The notes below the pieces were generated by a model, which worked only from the letters and a program-made list of their open reading frames with translations, made no database searches and was not told where the DNA came from. A stretch of 64,000 nucleotides of DNA from Bryobacterales bacterium (GTDB taxonomy: Bacteria > Acidobacteriota > Terriglobia > Bryobacterales > UBA6623), in assembly GCA_022826925.1 (NCBI GenBank), contig JAJDTX010000011.1, positions 62,001 to 126,000 of the forward strand, given 5' to 3'. Made by a program: the position numbers and the translations under genes. How positions within the stretch are numbered: the first letter of the stretch is position 1; the number at the start of each line of letters is the position of its first letter. This document shows positions 8,922-17,661 of the stretch, one piece after another.

Positions 8922-9708
8922 ATGCCAAGAGCGCGGATGGCCGTGCATTCGATTCAAGAGATTCTGAGGTTGCGCCACGAGTGCGGCTGTTCCCCGAGGG
9001 GAAATCGCCCGCTCGTGCGCGCTGTCGGCGGGCACGGTCAACCGGCTACTGCAGCAGGCTGAGCAGGCCGGGCTGGAATGCCCCTTGCCGCCGGATTGGG
9101 ACGAGGCGGAATCGCACCAGCGGCTGTACGGACAGCCGGCGGGAGCGCGGCCGAGCACCCTCCGCGAGGCGCTGGACTTCGCGGCGCTGCACAAGCAACG
9201 GTCCCGGCGCAAGCATCTGGCGTTGTAGCTGGTGCAGCAGGAGCATCGCGAGCAGCATCCGGACGGGTACAGCTACAGCCAGTTCTGCGAGCTATACCGG
9301 GACTGGAAAGTGCGCCAGGACTTGGTCATGCTGCAGGAGCACAAGGCCGGGGAGCGGATCTTCGTCAACTACGCCGGCGAGACGGTACCGGTCTACGCAG
9401 CGGAGCGGAGCGGGCCGCGCGAGGCGCACGTCTTCGTGGCGGTGCTGCGGGCGACTTCGTTCTTCTACACGGAGGCGAGCTGGGGCGAGGACATCGAGTC
9501 CTGGATCAGCGCGTATGTGCGCACCCTGGAGGACTTCGGCGGGGCGGCGCAGGTGTGGGTGCCAGACAACCTGAAGTCCGGCGTCACGCGCGCTTGCCGC
9601 TACGAACCGGTCCTGAACCGGAGCTACCGGGACATGGCGCGCCGCTACGGGATGGCGATCGTGCCCGCGCGCCCGTTTCGCCCCAAGGACAAGTCAATGG
9701 TTTCATGA
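8922..9708 (+). pseudogene. istA: IS21-family transposase IstA, broken and truncated
   Basis: Remnant of the DDE transposase of an IS21-family element. The start MPRARMAVHSIQEILRLRHECG is the normal IstA N-terminus. An extra G in the run at 8998-9001 shifts the frame: deleting it restores EIARSCALSAGTVNRLLQQA and then PDWDEAE. An in-frame TAG at 9226-9228 follows. The longest intact piece, from 9229, carries HPDGYSYSQFCELYRDW, the catalytic-core residues around FVNYAGETV and VPDNLKSGV. The sequence ends abruptly after RPFRPKDK, about where IstA continues for another 200 residues. istB is absent. The element is clearly dead. Confidence 0.85.
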
Positions 9709-10487
9709 TGCGTCCCTTCCGAACTGTCGTGCGGCGTCGGCCAACTCCGCCCCTCCCTGATCGTAACCTGCCGGCAGATCGTACGTGGTGCGTCTTCGGG
9801 ATGCTCGCGCTGACGGTGGACCAACTGATGCGCTGGACGCTTTGAGCGTGGCGCCCAAACCCCGCCAGCAGCCAGGCCTAGCGCCGCCCGGAACGGCCGG
9901 GACAAGCGCACTGCGCCTGCCTCTGGCACTGGCCCGCCAGTTGTGAGTAATTCAGGACGATTCCTGCGCGAATGTACGGCAATTGGTCACTGAACCCAGC
10001 ACTGCCAGCACGCTCTCGGCCAAATTGACCCGCGCCGGCTGGGATTCTGCGAAAGCGTCTCAGGTATGCTTTCGTACCGGGAAGGTTTCGTCGTGCGCCC
10101 AACCGGGCGAATCGCTTCGACTCCTTTCCTGCGGCGAGCGAGGGTGGCACGATGACGTGGCAACGAGCTGCGGTCACGATCGAACGCAGTTTGGTTCCGA
10201 TAGTTTCGAAGGTGGCGGCACGCTCGCGTCTCCGGATGCGCAGGAGCATCGCGCCATTGACGCTGCCGTGCATGAGTCCCGCACATCCGTTAGGATTCGG
10301 ATGGACAGGTGTCGAAGATGAGTGCCCGGCAGCAACGTATGGCGCCGGTCTCGCAACGCCCCAGCGGCGTGGGTGTTACGATCAGAGCCGAGCCACCCGC
10401 CCTCCCTCTCGGTGCATCCTTGGACGATCGGAACGCGACCGAGGGTTGAGCGCTACGCACTGATCTTCGAATCAGGATTGGAAGCAC
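9709..10487. other. intergenic region after the IS21 remnant
   Basis: Nearly 780 bases with several short overlapping open frames on both strands, none with a recognisable family. The piece at about 9796-9845 (VFGMLALTVDQLM) resembles the tail of some transposase-like proteins but is too short to assign. The expected right end of the IS21 element and istB are not here. It is best read as decayed mobile DNA in front of the GPP34-P450 gene. Confidence 0.4.
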
Positions 10488-12509
10488 GTGACCAAGACCG
10501 AAGAGACTCCGATATGCATTGCTGAAGAGCTGATCCTTCTGATGCTCAACGAGCAGAGCGGCTATCTGGAGATGGTGCCAGGCTGGGACTTCTCATGCGT
10601 CATGGCGGGCACCATCATCGCGGATCTTGCGTTGATGGGTCGCATCGACGCCGACTTAGAGTCGCTGTATGTCATCGATCCCACTCCGACAGGAGACGAC
10701 CTGCTCGACCCGACGCTCAAGGAAATCGCTGAAGCACAGGAAACTTCGGACACCCAATTCTGGGTAGAACGCAATACATCGCGCTGCGATGAAATCATCA
10801 GCGGCACGCTCGAACGCTTGGTGAACCGGGGGATCCTCGACTACGAGAGCGGCGATTTCTGGAGGCTCTCACGCGGCGTTTCGCGCTCAGGAAGCTATCC
10901 GACGTCCGACAACACGATCCGCCACGAAGCCAAGGCAAGAATCCTGGACATCATCTTGAACGACACCGTCCCGGATCCGCGGGACGCCATCCTGGTCGCC
11001 TTGATGCACTCATGGAACGGGTTCAAGCTACTCCTGGCGCCCGAAGAGCTCGACGAAAAGCTCGAGCGGATCGCGACCATCGCCCAGCTGGATCTGATCG
11101 GTCGCTCGGTCGCCAGCGCGGTGAATGAGAGCTCCATCAGACCGAAGACCCGGCGCTCTTTGCTAACCAAACCGATCCCGCAACTCCGGATCGTCGACAT
11201 CCTGCGACAGCGTGACTTCCTAAAGGGCAACATCCCCAAGGCAATGTATGGGATTTTCCGGAAGCATGGGCCGGTCGTGAGGATCCCTTTCAAGATGGCC
11301 AAGGCGCCGCTAGTCGCGCTGATGGGGGTGGAGGCAAACCGGTGGATCAACAAGTATGGCCGGTTTTATGTACGCTCCAAGGACTACATCCAAGGTCTGG
11401 AACACGTGTTCGGCGCATCTCGAAGCCTCCCTGGCATGGATGGCGCTGAACACTACAGGATGCGCAAGTCGCTTAGCGCCGCCTATTCCCGCGGTGCGCT
11501 TGCTCCGCGGCTACCGGAGTTGATCTCCCATTGCAGGAATTCGATCGGCTCGTGGAAGCAAGGCGACGTATTCAGTGTGACCGAGACGTTCCAGAAGCAC
11601 ATGAGCAGTCAAGTCTCGGGTCTGGCGATTGGGGTGGATTGCAGCGAATACGTCGACGAGTTGCTTGAATACGAACACCGCGCGCTGATAACACAGGTCC
11701 AGGGAGCACTGCCGAAGTTCATGATGTCGACGCCGAGGATGAAGCGTGCGCGCAAGCGTGTCGGCCAGCTACAAGAAGCAATCCTCGCATCGCACACGCC
11801 GGCCCAACGAAAGGGCAAGCCACCTGACATTGCCGACGCGATACTCGACCTGCATCGCAACGACCCGCAGTTCCTGCCGGAGACGGACCTCACGTTCCCG
11901 TTTGTCGCGTCCATGGTCGCCAGCATCTATCTCGGAAGCGCGCTAGGCTTCGCAGTCTATTGCATGGTTCGCCACCCGGATGTCTACGCGAGAATCCGCC
12001 GAGAAGCCGAGGCGCTCTTCGGTAACGGGCGCGAGCCAAGAGCGGAGGAGTTCACGCTCGATGCGGTCGACGTGTGCCACCGCCTCTGCCTAGAGTCGTC
12101 GCGCTTGTACCCGGTGATTCCCTGGCAATTGAGAACGGCCATGAATCCCTGCGTTATCAACGGCTTCGAAATACCGCCTCCGACGCGACTGTTGATTTGC
12201 CAGACGGCACCGCACTACGACGGCGATCACTTCAAGGACCCGTTGAAATTCGACATCGACCGTTACCTGCCTGATCGGGGTGAGCATTTGGTGCCAGGCG
12301 CGTACGCGCCCTATGGCCTAGGCACGCACATGTGCCTAGGAAACCGGTGGGTGGAGCTTCAGATGGGAGTCAACATCCTGCTCATCGCATACCACTTGGA
12401 TCTCGAAGTGTTGCCGGAAAACTATAGGCTCGCCATCAATCCGTTCCCGACAGCTGCCCCGAACAAGAAGCTGAAGTTCCGGGTCGCGCGCGTGGCAAAT
12501 CCAGTCTGA
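10488..12509 (+). CDS. GPP34 domain-cytochrome P450 fusion
   Basis: A 673-residue two-domain protein. Residues about 8-225 match the GPP34 (GOLPH3-like) family: AEELILLMLNEQSGYLE, a GTIIADLALMGRI helix, the hallmark PTGDDLLDPTLKEIAE, ERLVNRGIL and PDPRDAILVALMH. Eukaryotic GOLPH3 binds PI4P membranes. Residues about 235-673 are a P450: ExxR as LCLESSRLYP, the PERF-like FDIDRYLPDR, and the heme loop YAPYGLGTHMCLGNR with the Cys thiolate (Tyr in place of the usual Phe). The I-helix reads ASIYLGSALGF and lacks the acid-alcohol pair. There is no transmembrane anchor, so the GPP34 part may tether the enzyme to membrane. The start is GTG. Substrate is unknown; the sterol methyltransferase 5 kb away suggests a sterol or related lipid. 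Confidence 0.9.
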   Translation: MTKTEETPICIAEELILLMLNEQSGYLEMVPGWDFSCVMAGTIIADLALMGRIDADLESLYVIDPTPTGDDLLDPTLKEIAEAQETSDTQFWVERNTSRCDEIISGTLERLVNRGILDYESGDFWRLSRGVSRSGSYPTSDNTIRHEAKARILDIILNDTVPDPRDAILVALMHSWNGFKLLLAPEELDEKLERIATIAQLDLIGRSVASAVNESSIRPKTRRSLLTKPIPQLRIVDILRQRDFLKGNIPKAMYGIFRKHGPVVRIPFKMAKAPLVALMGVEANRWINKYGRFYVRSKDYIQGLEHVFGASRSLPGMDGAEHYRMRKSLSAAYSRGALAPRLPELISHCRNSIGSWKQGDVFSVTETFQKHMSSQVSGLAIGVDCSEYVDELLEYEHRALITQVQGALPKFMMSTPRMKRARKRVGQLQEAILASHTPAQRKGKPPDIADAILDLHRNDPQFLPETDLTFPFVASMVASIYLGSALGFAVYCMVRHPDVYARIRREAEALFGNGREPRAEEFTLDAVDVCHRLCLESSRLYPVIPWQLRTAMNPCVINGFEIPPPTRLLICQTAPHYDGDHFKDPLKFDIDRYLPDRGEHLVPGAYAPYGLGTHMCLGNRWVELQMGVNILLIAYHLDLEVLPENYRLAINPFPTAAPNKKLKFRVARVANPV

Positions 12510-12563
12510 GCTCGCGAGCCTGCATCGGCGTCACCGGCACCGCGAGTCGGTCGGCTCCCAAGC

Positions 12564-12663
12564 TTGGTTGACACCGAGGTTCCGGCGAACTACAGGCTAA
12601 GGATCCACCCACTGCCCAAGCGCAGTCCAAGCAAGAAATTCAGCTCCGGGTCGTTCGACATCG
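12564..12663 (+). pseudogene. fragment of a second P450 3' end
   Basis: About 100 bases downstream of the P450 stop encode EVPANYRLRIHPLP and SPSKK, aligning with EVLPENYRLAINPFP and APNKK at the end of the preceding P450. Restoring one missing base after TTC gives QLRVVR, against KFRVAR in the intact gene. It therefore looks like the tail of a diverged tandem P450 copy, otherwise deleted. It is not a functional gene. Confidence 0.7.
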
Positions 12664-13053
12664 GCTCTCTATCAAGACGGGCCCGGAGCCGTCGCAGTCT
12701 GATTGACGGACACACCAGCATGCTCTCCCTGATCCGACAAGTCCGCCGATTTCTGACCGGCTGAGCGCATTCCTAAACTACTGCGACACTTGAGCCAGAC
12801 AGCGCCAGCAGTTCGCCACAATGCGATACAATATTCACGCTGATTTGGTGGTCCTAGGTCACAGACCAGCATTTGGCTTGCGCCATGCCGACTGCGGGCC
12901 AGTGCTTCGCTTGGGGAGCACCGGGCGGCCAGTATCGCTCGGGATCTTCTCGGGCATGACTCCCCCGATTCTCCTAGCCAACCATTTCGAGATTGGCGGA
13001 TCCGTCACACAGCGGTACTGCGAGCCATATCGGTTTCTCCAGGGTTAACCAGA
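12664..13053. other. intergenic region before the RND operon
   Basis: About 390 bases without a supported gene. Short open frames on both strands show no family resemblance. No strong promoter hexamers were identified, although the RND operon probably begins to be transcribed from here. Confidence 0.4.
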
Positions 13054-14268
13054 GTGAGAAGAGGGATAGGTTACCTCGTAGCCGCTGCTATCGTCGGTGC
13101 CTCGATATGGCTGGCGTCCTATCTGGTGTCGCTAGCACCCCAGCCGGAACAACAGGAACGGGGCCCCCAGATTCCGTTCGCTCAGACCGGGCGGGTCGTG
13201 GCTGGCTCCGGTGCGATCCCCGTATTCGGAGCGGGCACGGTGAGAGTCAGTGCCGATGTCGATATCGCTCCGCAAGTCAGCGGTCGAGTCTCCTGGATGG
13301 AGCCGGGATTCCAGAGCGGTGGCCGCGTCGAGAATGGTCAGGCAATATTCCGCATCGAAGACACCGACTTTCTCCACCGCGTGCGGGAAGCTGAGATCGC
13401 GATCGAGGCCCGGCAGGCAGAGCTCGCAGTGCTCCAAGAGGAGGCGGCGTTCGCCAAGGCCCAATTCGAAAAGTACTCGCGCCTGCAACTCGAGACCGGC
13501 TCGTCGGTAATCCAACCCGGGCCCTTAGCCCTGCGAGAGCCTCAGATCAGGGCGTCCCGGGCCGCACTGGGACACGAAAATGTACGGCTTGCCGCTGCCA
13601 AGCTGGCCCTGTCCCGAACCGAGGTGCGAGCGCCCTTTGACGGCTATGTGCTCGAAGAGTCATTGGAAGCCGGCCAGATGGTGACTTCCGGCCAAGTCGT
13701 CGGACGCCTCTCCACGGCTGACGCCGTCGAGGTCGTCGTGCCGCTGTCGGATGCGATGGCAGCCTTGATCCCACGACTGTGGAAGCTTCGCGCGGGAGAT
13801 TCCGACCGTCGGGTCGCCGCCCGCGTGACAGCTGCCTACGGCGATGCAAGCTATGCCTGGCAGGGATACATAGACCGGGCTGAAGTTTCGCTCGACGAGC
13901 AGACACAAACGATCGACGTGATCGTCCGCGTGCCCAACCCCTTCGCCTCGGGCGACCCAGTCGAGGGGGCCATCAGCCCCGGGGGCTCTCCTCCGCTTCT
14001 GGTGAGGAAGTTCGTTGAGGTCGAGATCCAAGGCATTTCCCCGGAAAGCTACTTTCGCGTGCCGAGGCCCGCGCTGAGGCCGGGTCCCGAGGTATGGGTG
14101 GTCGAGGACCGAACGGTGAGTATTGTCCCCGTACGCGTCCTGCAGCGTATCGACGATGAAGCCACCGTGGTCGGGGGCCTGCAAGACGGGCAAGTAGTCA
14201 TTACCGGTGGCATTCAGTTTGCCACCCCAGGCATGGTTGTGCGGACCGTGGCCGATCTGGGGCAATGA
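13054..14268 (+). CDS. RND efflux periplasmic adaptor (membrane fusion protein)
   Basis: Adaptor linking an inner-membrane RND permease to an outer-membrane channel. It starts at GTG 13054 with an N-terminal membrane anchor (GYLVAAAIVGASIWLASYLV). Next come the first half of the lipoyl/barrel-sandwich domain (IAPQVSGRVSWMEPGFQSGGRV), a helical hairpin rich in Ala/Glu/Gln, and the second half (LSRTEVRAPFDGYVLEESLEAGQMVTSG). A beta-barrel and a membrane-proximal domain follow. Length 404 is normal. Its stop overlaps the permease start by 4 bases (ATGA), indicating translational coupling. No outer-membrane gene follows. Confidence 0.92.
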   Translation: MRRGIGYLVAAAIVGASIWLASYLVSLAPQPEQQERGPQIPFAQTGRVVAGSGAIPVFGAGTVRVSADVDIAPQVSGRVSWMEPGFQSGGRVENGQAIFRIEDTDFLHRVREAEIAIEARQAELAVLQEEAAFAKAQFEKYSRLQLETGSSVIQPGPLALREPQIRASRAALGHENVRLAAAKLALSRTEVRAPFDGYVLEESLEAGQMVTSGQVVGRLSTADAVEVVVPLSDAMAALIPRLWKLRAGDSDRRVAARVTAAYGDASYAWQGYIDRAEVSLDEQTQTIDVIVRVPNPFASGDPVEGAISPGGSPPLLVRKFVEVEIQGISPESYFRVPRPALRPGPEVWVVEDRTVSIVPVRVLQRIDDEATVVGGLQDGQVVITGGIQFATPGMVVRTVADLGQ

Positions 14269-17200
14269 GCCAGAACGACGAGCAATCAGCGGAACCCCGT
14301 GGGCCGATCGCCTATATGGCGGGCAACAGCGTCGCGTCCAATCTGCTGATGTTCGGCATCCTCGCTGCGGGCCTCGTGTCGCTGACCGGCCTCGAGCAGG
14401 AAGGGTGGCCCGAGGTGCCCTTCTATCAGTTCGAAATCTCCGTGACGCATCCCGGGGCAACGCCCGAAGAGGTGGAGGAGGCCATCGTCGTCAAGATCGA
14501 GGATGAGGTCCGGGGACTGGCGGACGTGAAGGCGGTCAGGTCCGTGGCGGCCCCGGGAATAGCGTCCGTCAGGGTCGAATTCAAATCGGGCACGGACATG
14601 GGCGCGAAGAGGGACGAAATCGAGTCGGCGGTCGGGCGTATTCAGACGTTCCCGGGCGGAGCCGAGCGGCCCCAAATCCGGGAAATGACCAACGCCCAGA
14701 GCATGATGCGCCTCATCCTCTACGGCGACGTTCCCGAGCGATCACTGAAAGAGCTCGCCTACCGTATCGAGGACGATCTCGCTTCGCTCCCGAACGTGTC
14801 CCAGGTCGAGACCAGCGGTGTGCGCAACTACGAGGTCTCGATCGAAGTGCCACTGCAGTGGCTGCGCACCGTTGGGCTTACTCTGACCGATATCGCCAGT
14901 ACGATCCGCCGCGGTTCCCTAGATCTGTCTGCGGGCAGCATCAATACCGAGGAGTCCCAAGTGCGGATTCGGACCCTCGGTCAGAGCTACGATCAGCTGG
15001 ATTTCGAGGACATCGTCATCCTCGGCCGCGACGACGGCACAGTGGTGCGCCTGGGTGATATTGCCGACGTGCGCGACGGCTTCGAGGACTCAGATTTGAT
15101 CGTGCGGCACCAGGGCCACCCAGCCGTGTTCGTCGAGGTTTCGCGAGCCGACGGCGAGAGGGTGATGGATGTGTCGCGCGCCGTTCGGGAGCATGTTGCG
15201 AGCGAGATAACGCCCTCGCTCCCCGAAGGCGTGGGCATCAATATCTGGAGCGACGACTCTTCGGTCTTCGTGGAGCGCGGCCTCATTCTCCTCAAGAACG
15301 GAGCCTTGGGGCTGTTGCTGGTCTTGCTCGCGCTGGGCCTTTTCCTCGAACTCCGGCTGGCATTTTGGGTCGCCGTCGGTCTCGGCGTTTCCGCGATCGG
15401 CGCCCTGGCCGCCATGATGATCTTCGACATCCCGCTCCATGAGATATCGCTCTTCGCGTTCGTGCTCGCGATCGGAATCGTGGTAGACGATGCGATCGTC
15501 GTGTCCGAGCACATTCACCAAGAGCGAATGCGCGGAACGGCGGGGGTTGTCGCGGCGATCCGGGGTGCGCGACGAATCAAGGTGCCACTGGTCTTCGCCG
15601 TGCTGACAACGATCGTGGCATTCCTTCCGCTGCTCTTCATACCCGCGGGCTTCGGAGAGGTCTGGAAGGCACTGCCGATCGTCGCCATTGCCACGCTGGT
15701 GATTTCGCTGGTCGAATCGCTGCTGGTGCTGCCCAACCATCTATCCCATCATCTGCACGGCCCGGATTGGGTGCCCGGCACGGGCATGGCACGAATCGTC
15801 TCCCGGATCCAGAATCGTGTCGATTCCTGGTTGAACAGCTTTGTACAGGGTCCCCTCGATCGTGGGATACAGTTCGCGACGGACTGGCCCGAGGTGACGG
15901 TCGCGGGGGCCGTCGCGCTGCTCATCCTGAGCATTTCCCTCCTTCCGGCCGGCATCGTCCCCACCACCTTCGCAACAGCGGTCGAAGGCGACTTCGCAAT
16001 CGCCACCCTCGAGATGCCGGACGGTACGACCTCGCAGCAGACGTACGCAGTGGCGCAACAGTTGGAATCAGCCGGTCGCCGGGCCATGGAGCGGCTTTCC
16101 GAAGGCCGGCCCGCGGATGCGCCTCCTCTGCTGTCCGGCGTTACAGTCGTCGTCGGTCAGCGTTCGCGGATCGAAACCGGGGGCCTCAACCCCTCGCCCA
16201 CCCTGAACCCGGAAGCCAATGTCGCCAGCATCGAGTTCAAGCTCCTGAGCGCGCAGCAACGGCGCATCACTTCGGGAGAAGTCGTGCAGGCTTGGCGCGA
16301 GGAGATGGGTGTCATGCCTCATGTGCGCGCGGTCACCTTCATCAGCGAGATCTACACACTGGGCAACCCGGTAGAGGCCGCGCTGTCGCACCCGGACCCG
16401 GAACGCCTGGTCGAGATCGCATCTTCCGCAGTCGCTGGCCTGGGCGGAGTCGGAGGCGTCTTCGACATACGCTCTGATCACACTCGCGGCATCCCGGAGG
16501 TTCAGGTGGGATTGCGTCCCGAAGCGCGCACCCTCGGCCTCACGCTTGATGATCTTGCCTGGCAGACGAGAGCCGCCTTCTTTGGCGTAGAGGCCGTGCG
16601 GGTGCAGCGAGGACGTGAAGAAGTTCGGGTCTATGTGCGGCTACCCGAGGAGCAGCGTAACGCGATCACCGACGTCGAGAGATACTGGCTGCGTACGCCA
16701 ACCGGTGCCGACGTGCCGTTAAGCCGCGTGGCTTCGCTGAGTTCGGGCACATCGCCGCCGGCAATCCGGCGCCAAGACGGCCAGCGCATTGTCACGGTTA
16801 CCGCTGACGTGGATACCAGTGTGATTTCCGCCGCGACCGCCAATGACATTCTGGAGAACACTATCCTCGCGGAACTCATCGACGAAAACCCGGAACTCAC
16901 TTACACCTTCGGAGGTGAACAGCAGCAACAGCTCGATTCTTTAGGCGGTCTATATCGCGGATTCGTGATCGCGTTGCTCATGATCTTCGCGCTGCTAGCC
17001 ATTCCGCTACGCTCCTACACCAAACCGTTCATCGTCATGGCCATCATCCCGTTTGGGTTCATCGGGGTGATCCTGGGTCACTGGGTCCTTGGGGTAGCCG
17101 TGAGCGCGGAGTCCTTTGTCGGGATATTCGGCCTCGCCGGCGTGGTGGTGAACGATTCCCTAGTGATGATCGATTTCACCGATCAGAAGCTCAGGGAAGA

Positions 17201-17444
17201 AATCCCGGCGCGAACCGCGATCATCGAGGGCGCGAAGGGACGGTTTCGCCCGATCATGCTTACTTCCCTGACCACATTCCTCGGCTTCACCCCCCTTATT
17301 TTCGAAGACGCCATTCAGGCGCAGTTCTTTGTTCCCTTCTCTGCCTCGATCGGCTGCGGCATCCTCTTCACCACGGCCCTCGTGATGTTTCTGGTGCCGG
17401 CGCTTTCCTCGTTCCATCAGCGCCTGACCTCGGCGCGGGGCTGA
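14265..17444 (+). CDS. RND-family efflux permease
   Basis: Proton-driven inner-membrane pump of the AcrB/hydrophobe-exporter type, 1059 residues. It shows the N-terminal helix, two large periplasmic loops and two blocks of membrane helices (for example GALGLLLVLLALGLFLEL and FVIALLMIFALLAIPL). The paired aspartates of the proton relay are visible in AIGIVVDDAIVVSE, and the repeat-related VVVNDSLVMIDF is present near the C-terminus. It is the second gene of a two-gene operon with the adaptor. Placement between a P450 and a sterol-methyltransferase-like gene makes lipid export an attractive guess, but the substrate is not readable from sequence. Confidence 0.95.
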   Translation: MSQNDEQSAEPRGPIAYMAGNSVASNLLMFGILAAGLVSLTGLEQEGWPEVPFYQFEISVTHPGATPEEVEEAIVVKIEDEVRGLADVKAVRSVAAPGIASVRVEFKSGTDMGAKRDEIESAVGRIQTFPGGAERPQIREMTNAQSMMRLILYGDVPERSLKELAYRIEDDLASLPNVSQVETSGVRNYEVSIEVPLQWLRTVGLTLTDIASTIRRGSLDLSAGSINTEESQVRIRTLGQSYDQLDFEDIVILGRDDGTVVRLGDIADVRDGFEDSDLIVRHQGHPAVFVEVSRADGERVMDVSRAVREHVASEITPSLPEGVGINIWSDDSSVFVERGLILLKNGALGLLLVLLALGLFLELRLAFWVAVGLGVSAIGALAAMMIFDIPLHEISLFAFVLAIGIVVDDAIVVSEHIHQERMRGTAGVVAAIRGARRIKVPLVFAVLTTIVAFLPLLFIPAGFGEVWKALPIVAIATLVISLVESLLVLPNHLSHHLHGPDWVPGTGMARIVSRIQNRVDSWLNSFVQGPLDRGIQFATDWPEVTVAGAVALLILSISLLPAGIVPTTFATAVEGDFAIATLEMPDGTTSQQTYAVAQQLESAGRRAMERLSEGRPADAPPLLSGVTVVVGQRSRIETGGLNPSPTLNPEANVASIEFKLLSAQQRRITSGEVVQAWREEMGVMPHVRAVTFISEIYTLGNPVEAALSHPDPERLVEIASSAVAGLGGVGGVFDIRSDHTRGIPEVQVGLRPEARTLGLTLDDLAWQTRAAFFGVEAVRVQRGREEVRVYVRLPEEQRNAITDVERYWLRTPTGADVPLSRVASLSSGTSPPAIRRQDGQRIVTVTADVDTSVISAATANDILENTILAELIDENPELTYTFGGEQQQQLDSLGGLYRGFVIALLMIFALLAIPLRSYTKPFIVMAIIPFGFIGVILGHWVLGVAVSAESFVGIFGLAGVVVNDSLVMIDFTDQKLREEIPARTAIIEGAKGRFRPIMLTSLTTFLGFTPLIFEDAIQAQFFVPFSASIGCGILFTTALVMFLVPALSSFHQRLTSARG

Positions 17445-17479
17445 CGACCGGTGGGGAAGGTGGCGCGCACCGAGGCCTC

Positions 17480-17510
17480 ACCGGGAGAACCGGCCAGCGA
17501 GGTTCCCGGT
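17480..17510. terminator. hairpin between convergent RND and methyltransferase genes
   Basis: Arms ACCGGGA-GA-ACC and GGTTCCCGGT pair over 10 bases with a two-base bulge, around a GGCCAGCGA loop. The position, just after the RND stop and before the stop of the convergent methyltransferase gene, suits a bidirectional terminator. There is no T-run on either side, so the call is tentative. Confidence 0.35.
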
Positions 17511-17661
17511 TGCCAGGGCGAGTGAGGCAGGAGCCCCCACCGGGAGGACTGGCCCGGGCGTGTTCCGACCGAAACTCGACGATGAGAGCTGCGAAGCGAT
17601 GCGTTCTCGCCGGGATCCGTCGCCGGTCGAATGCCACACTACCGTGTCTACAGGCCTCCAG

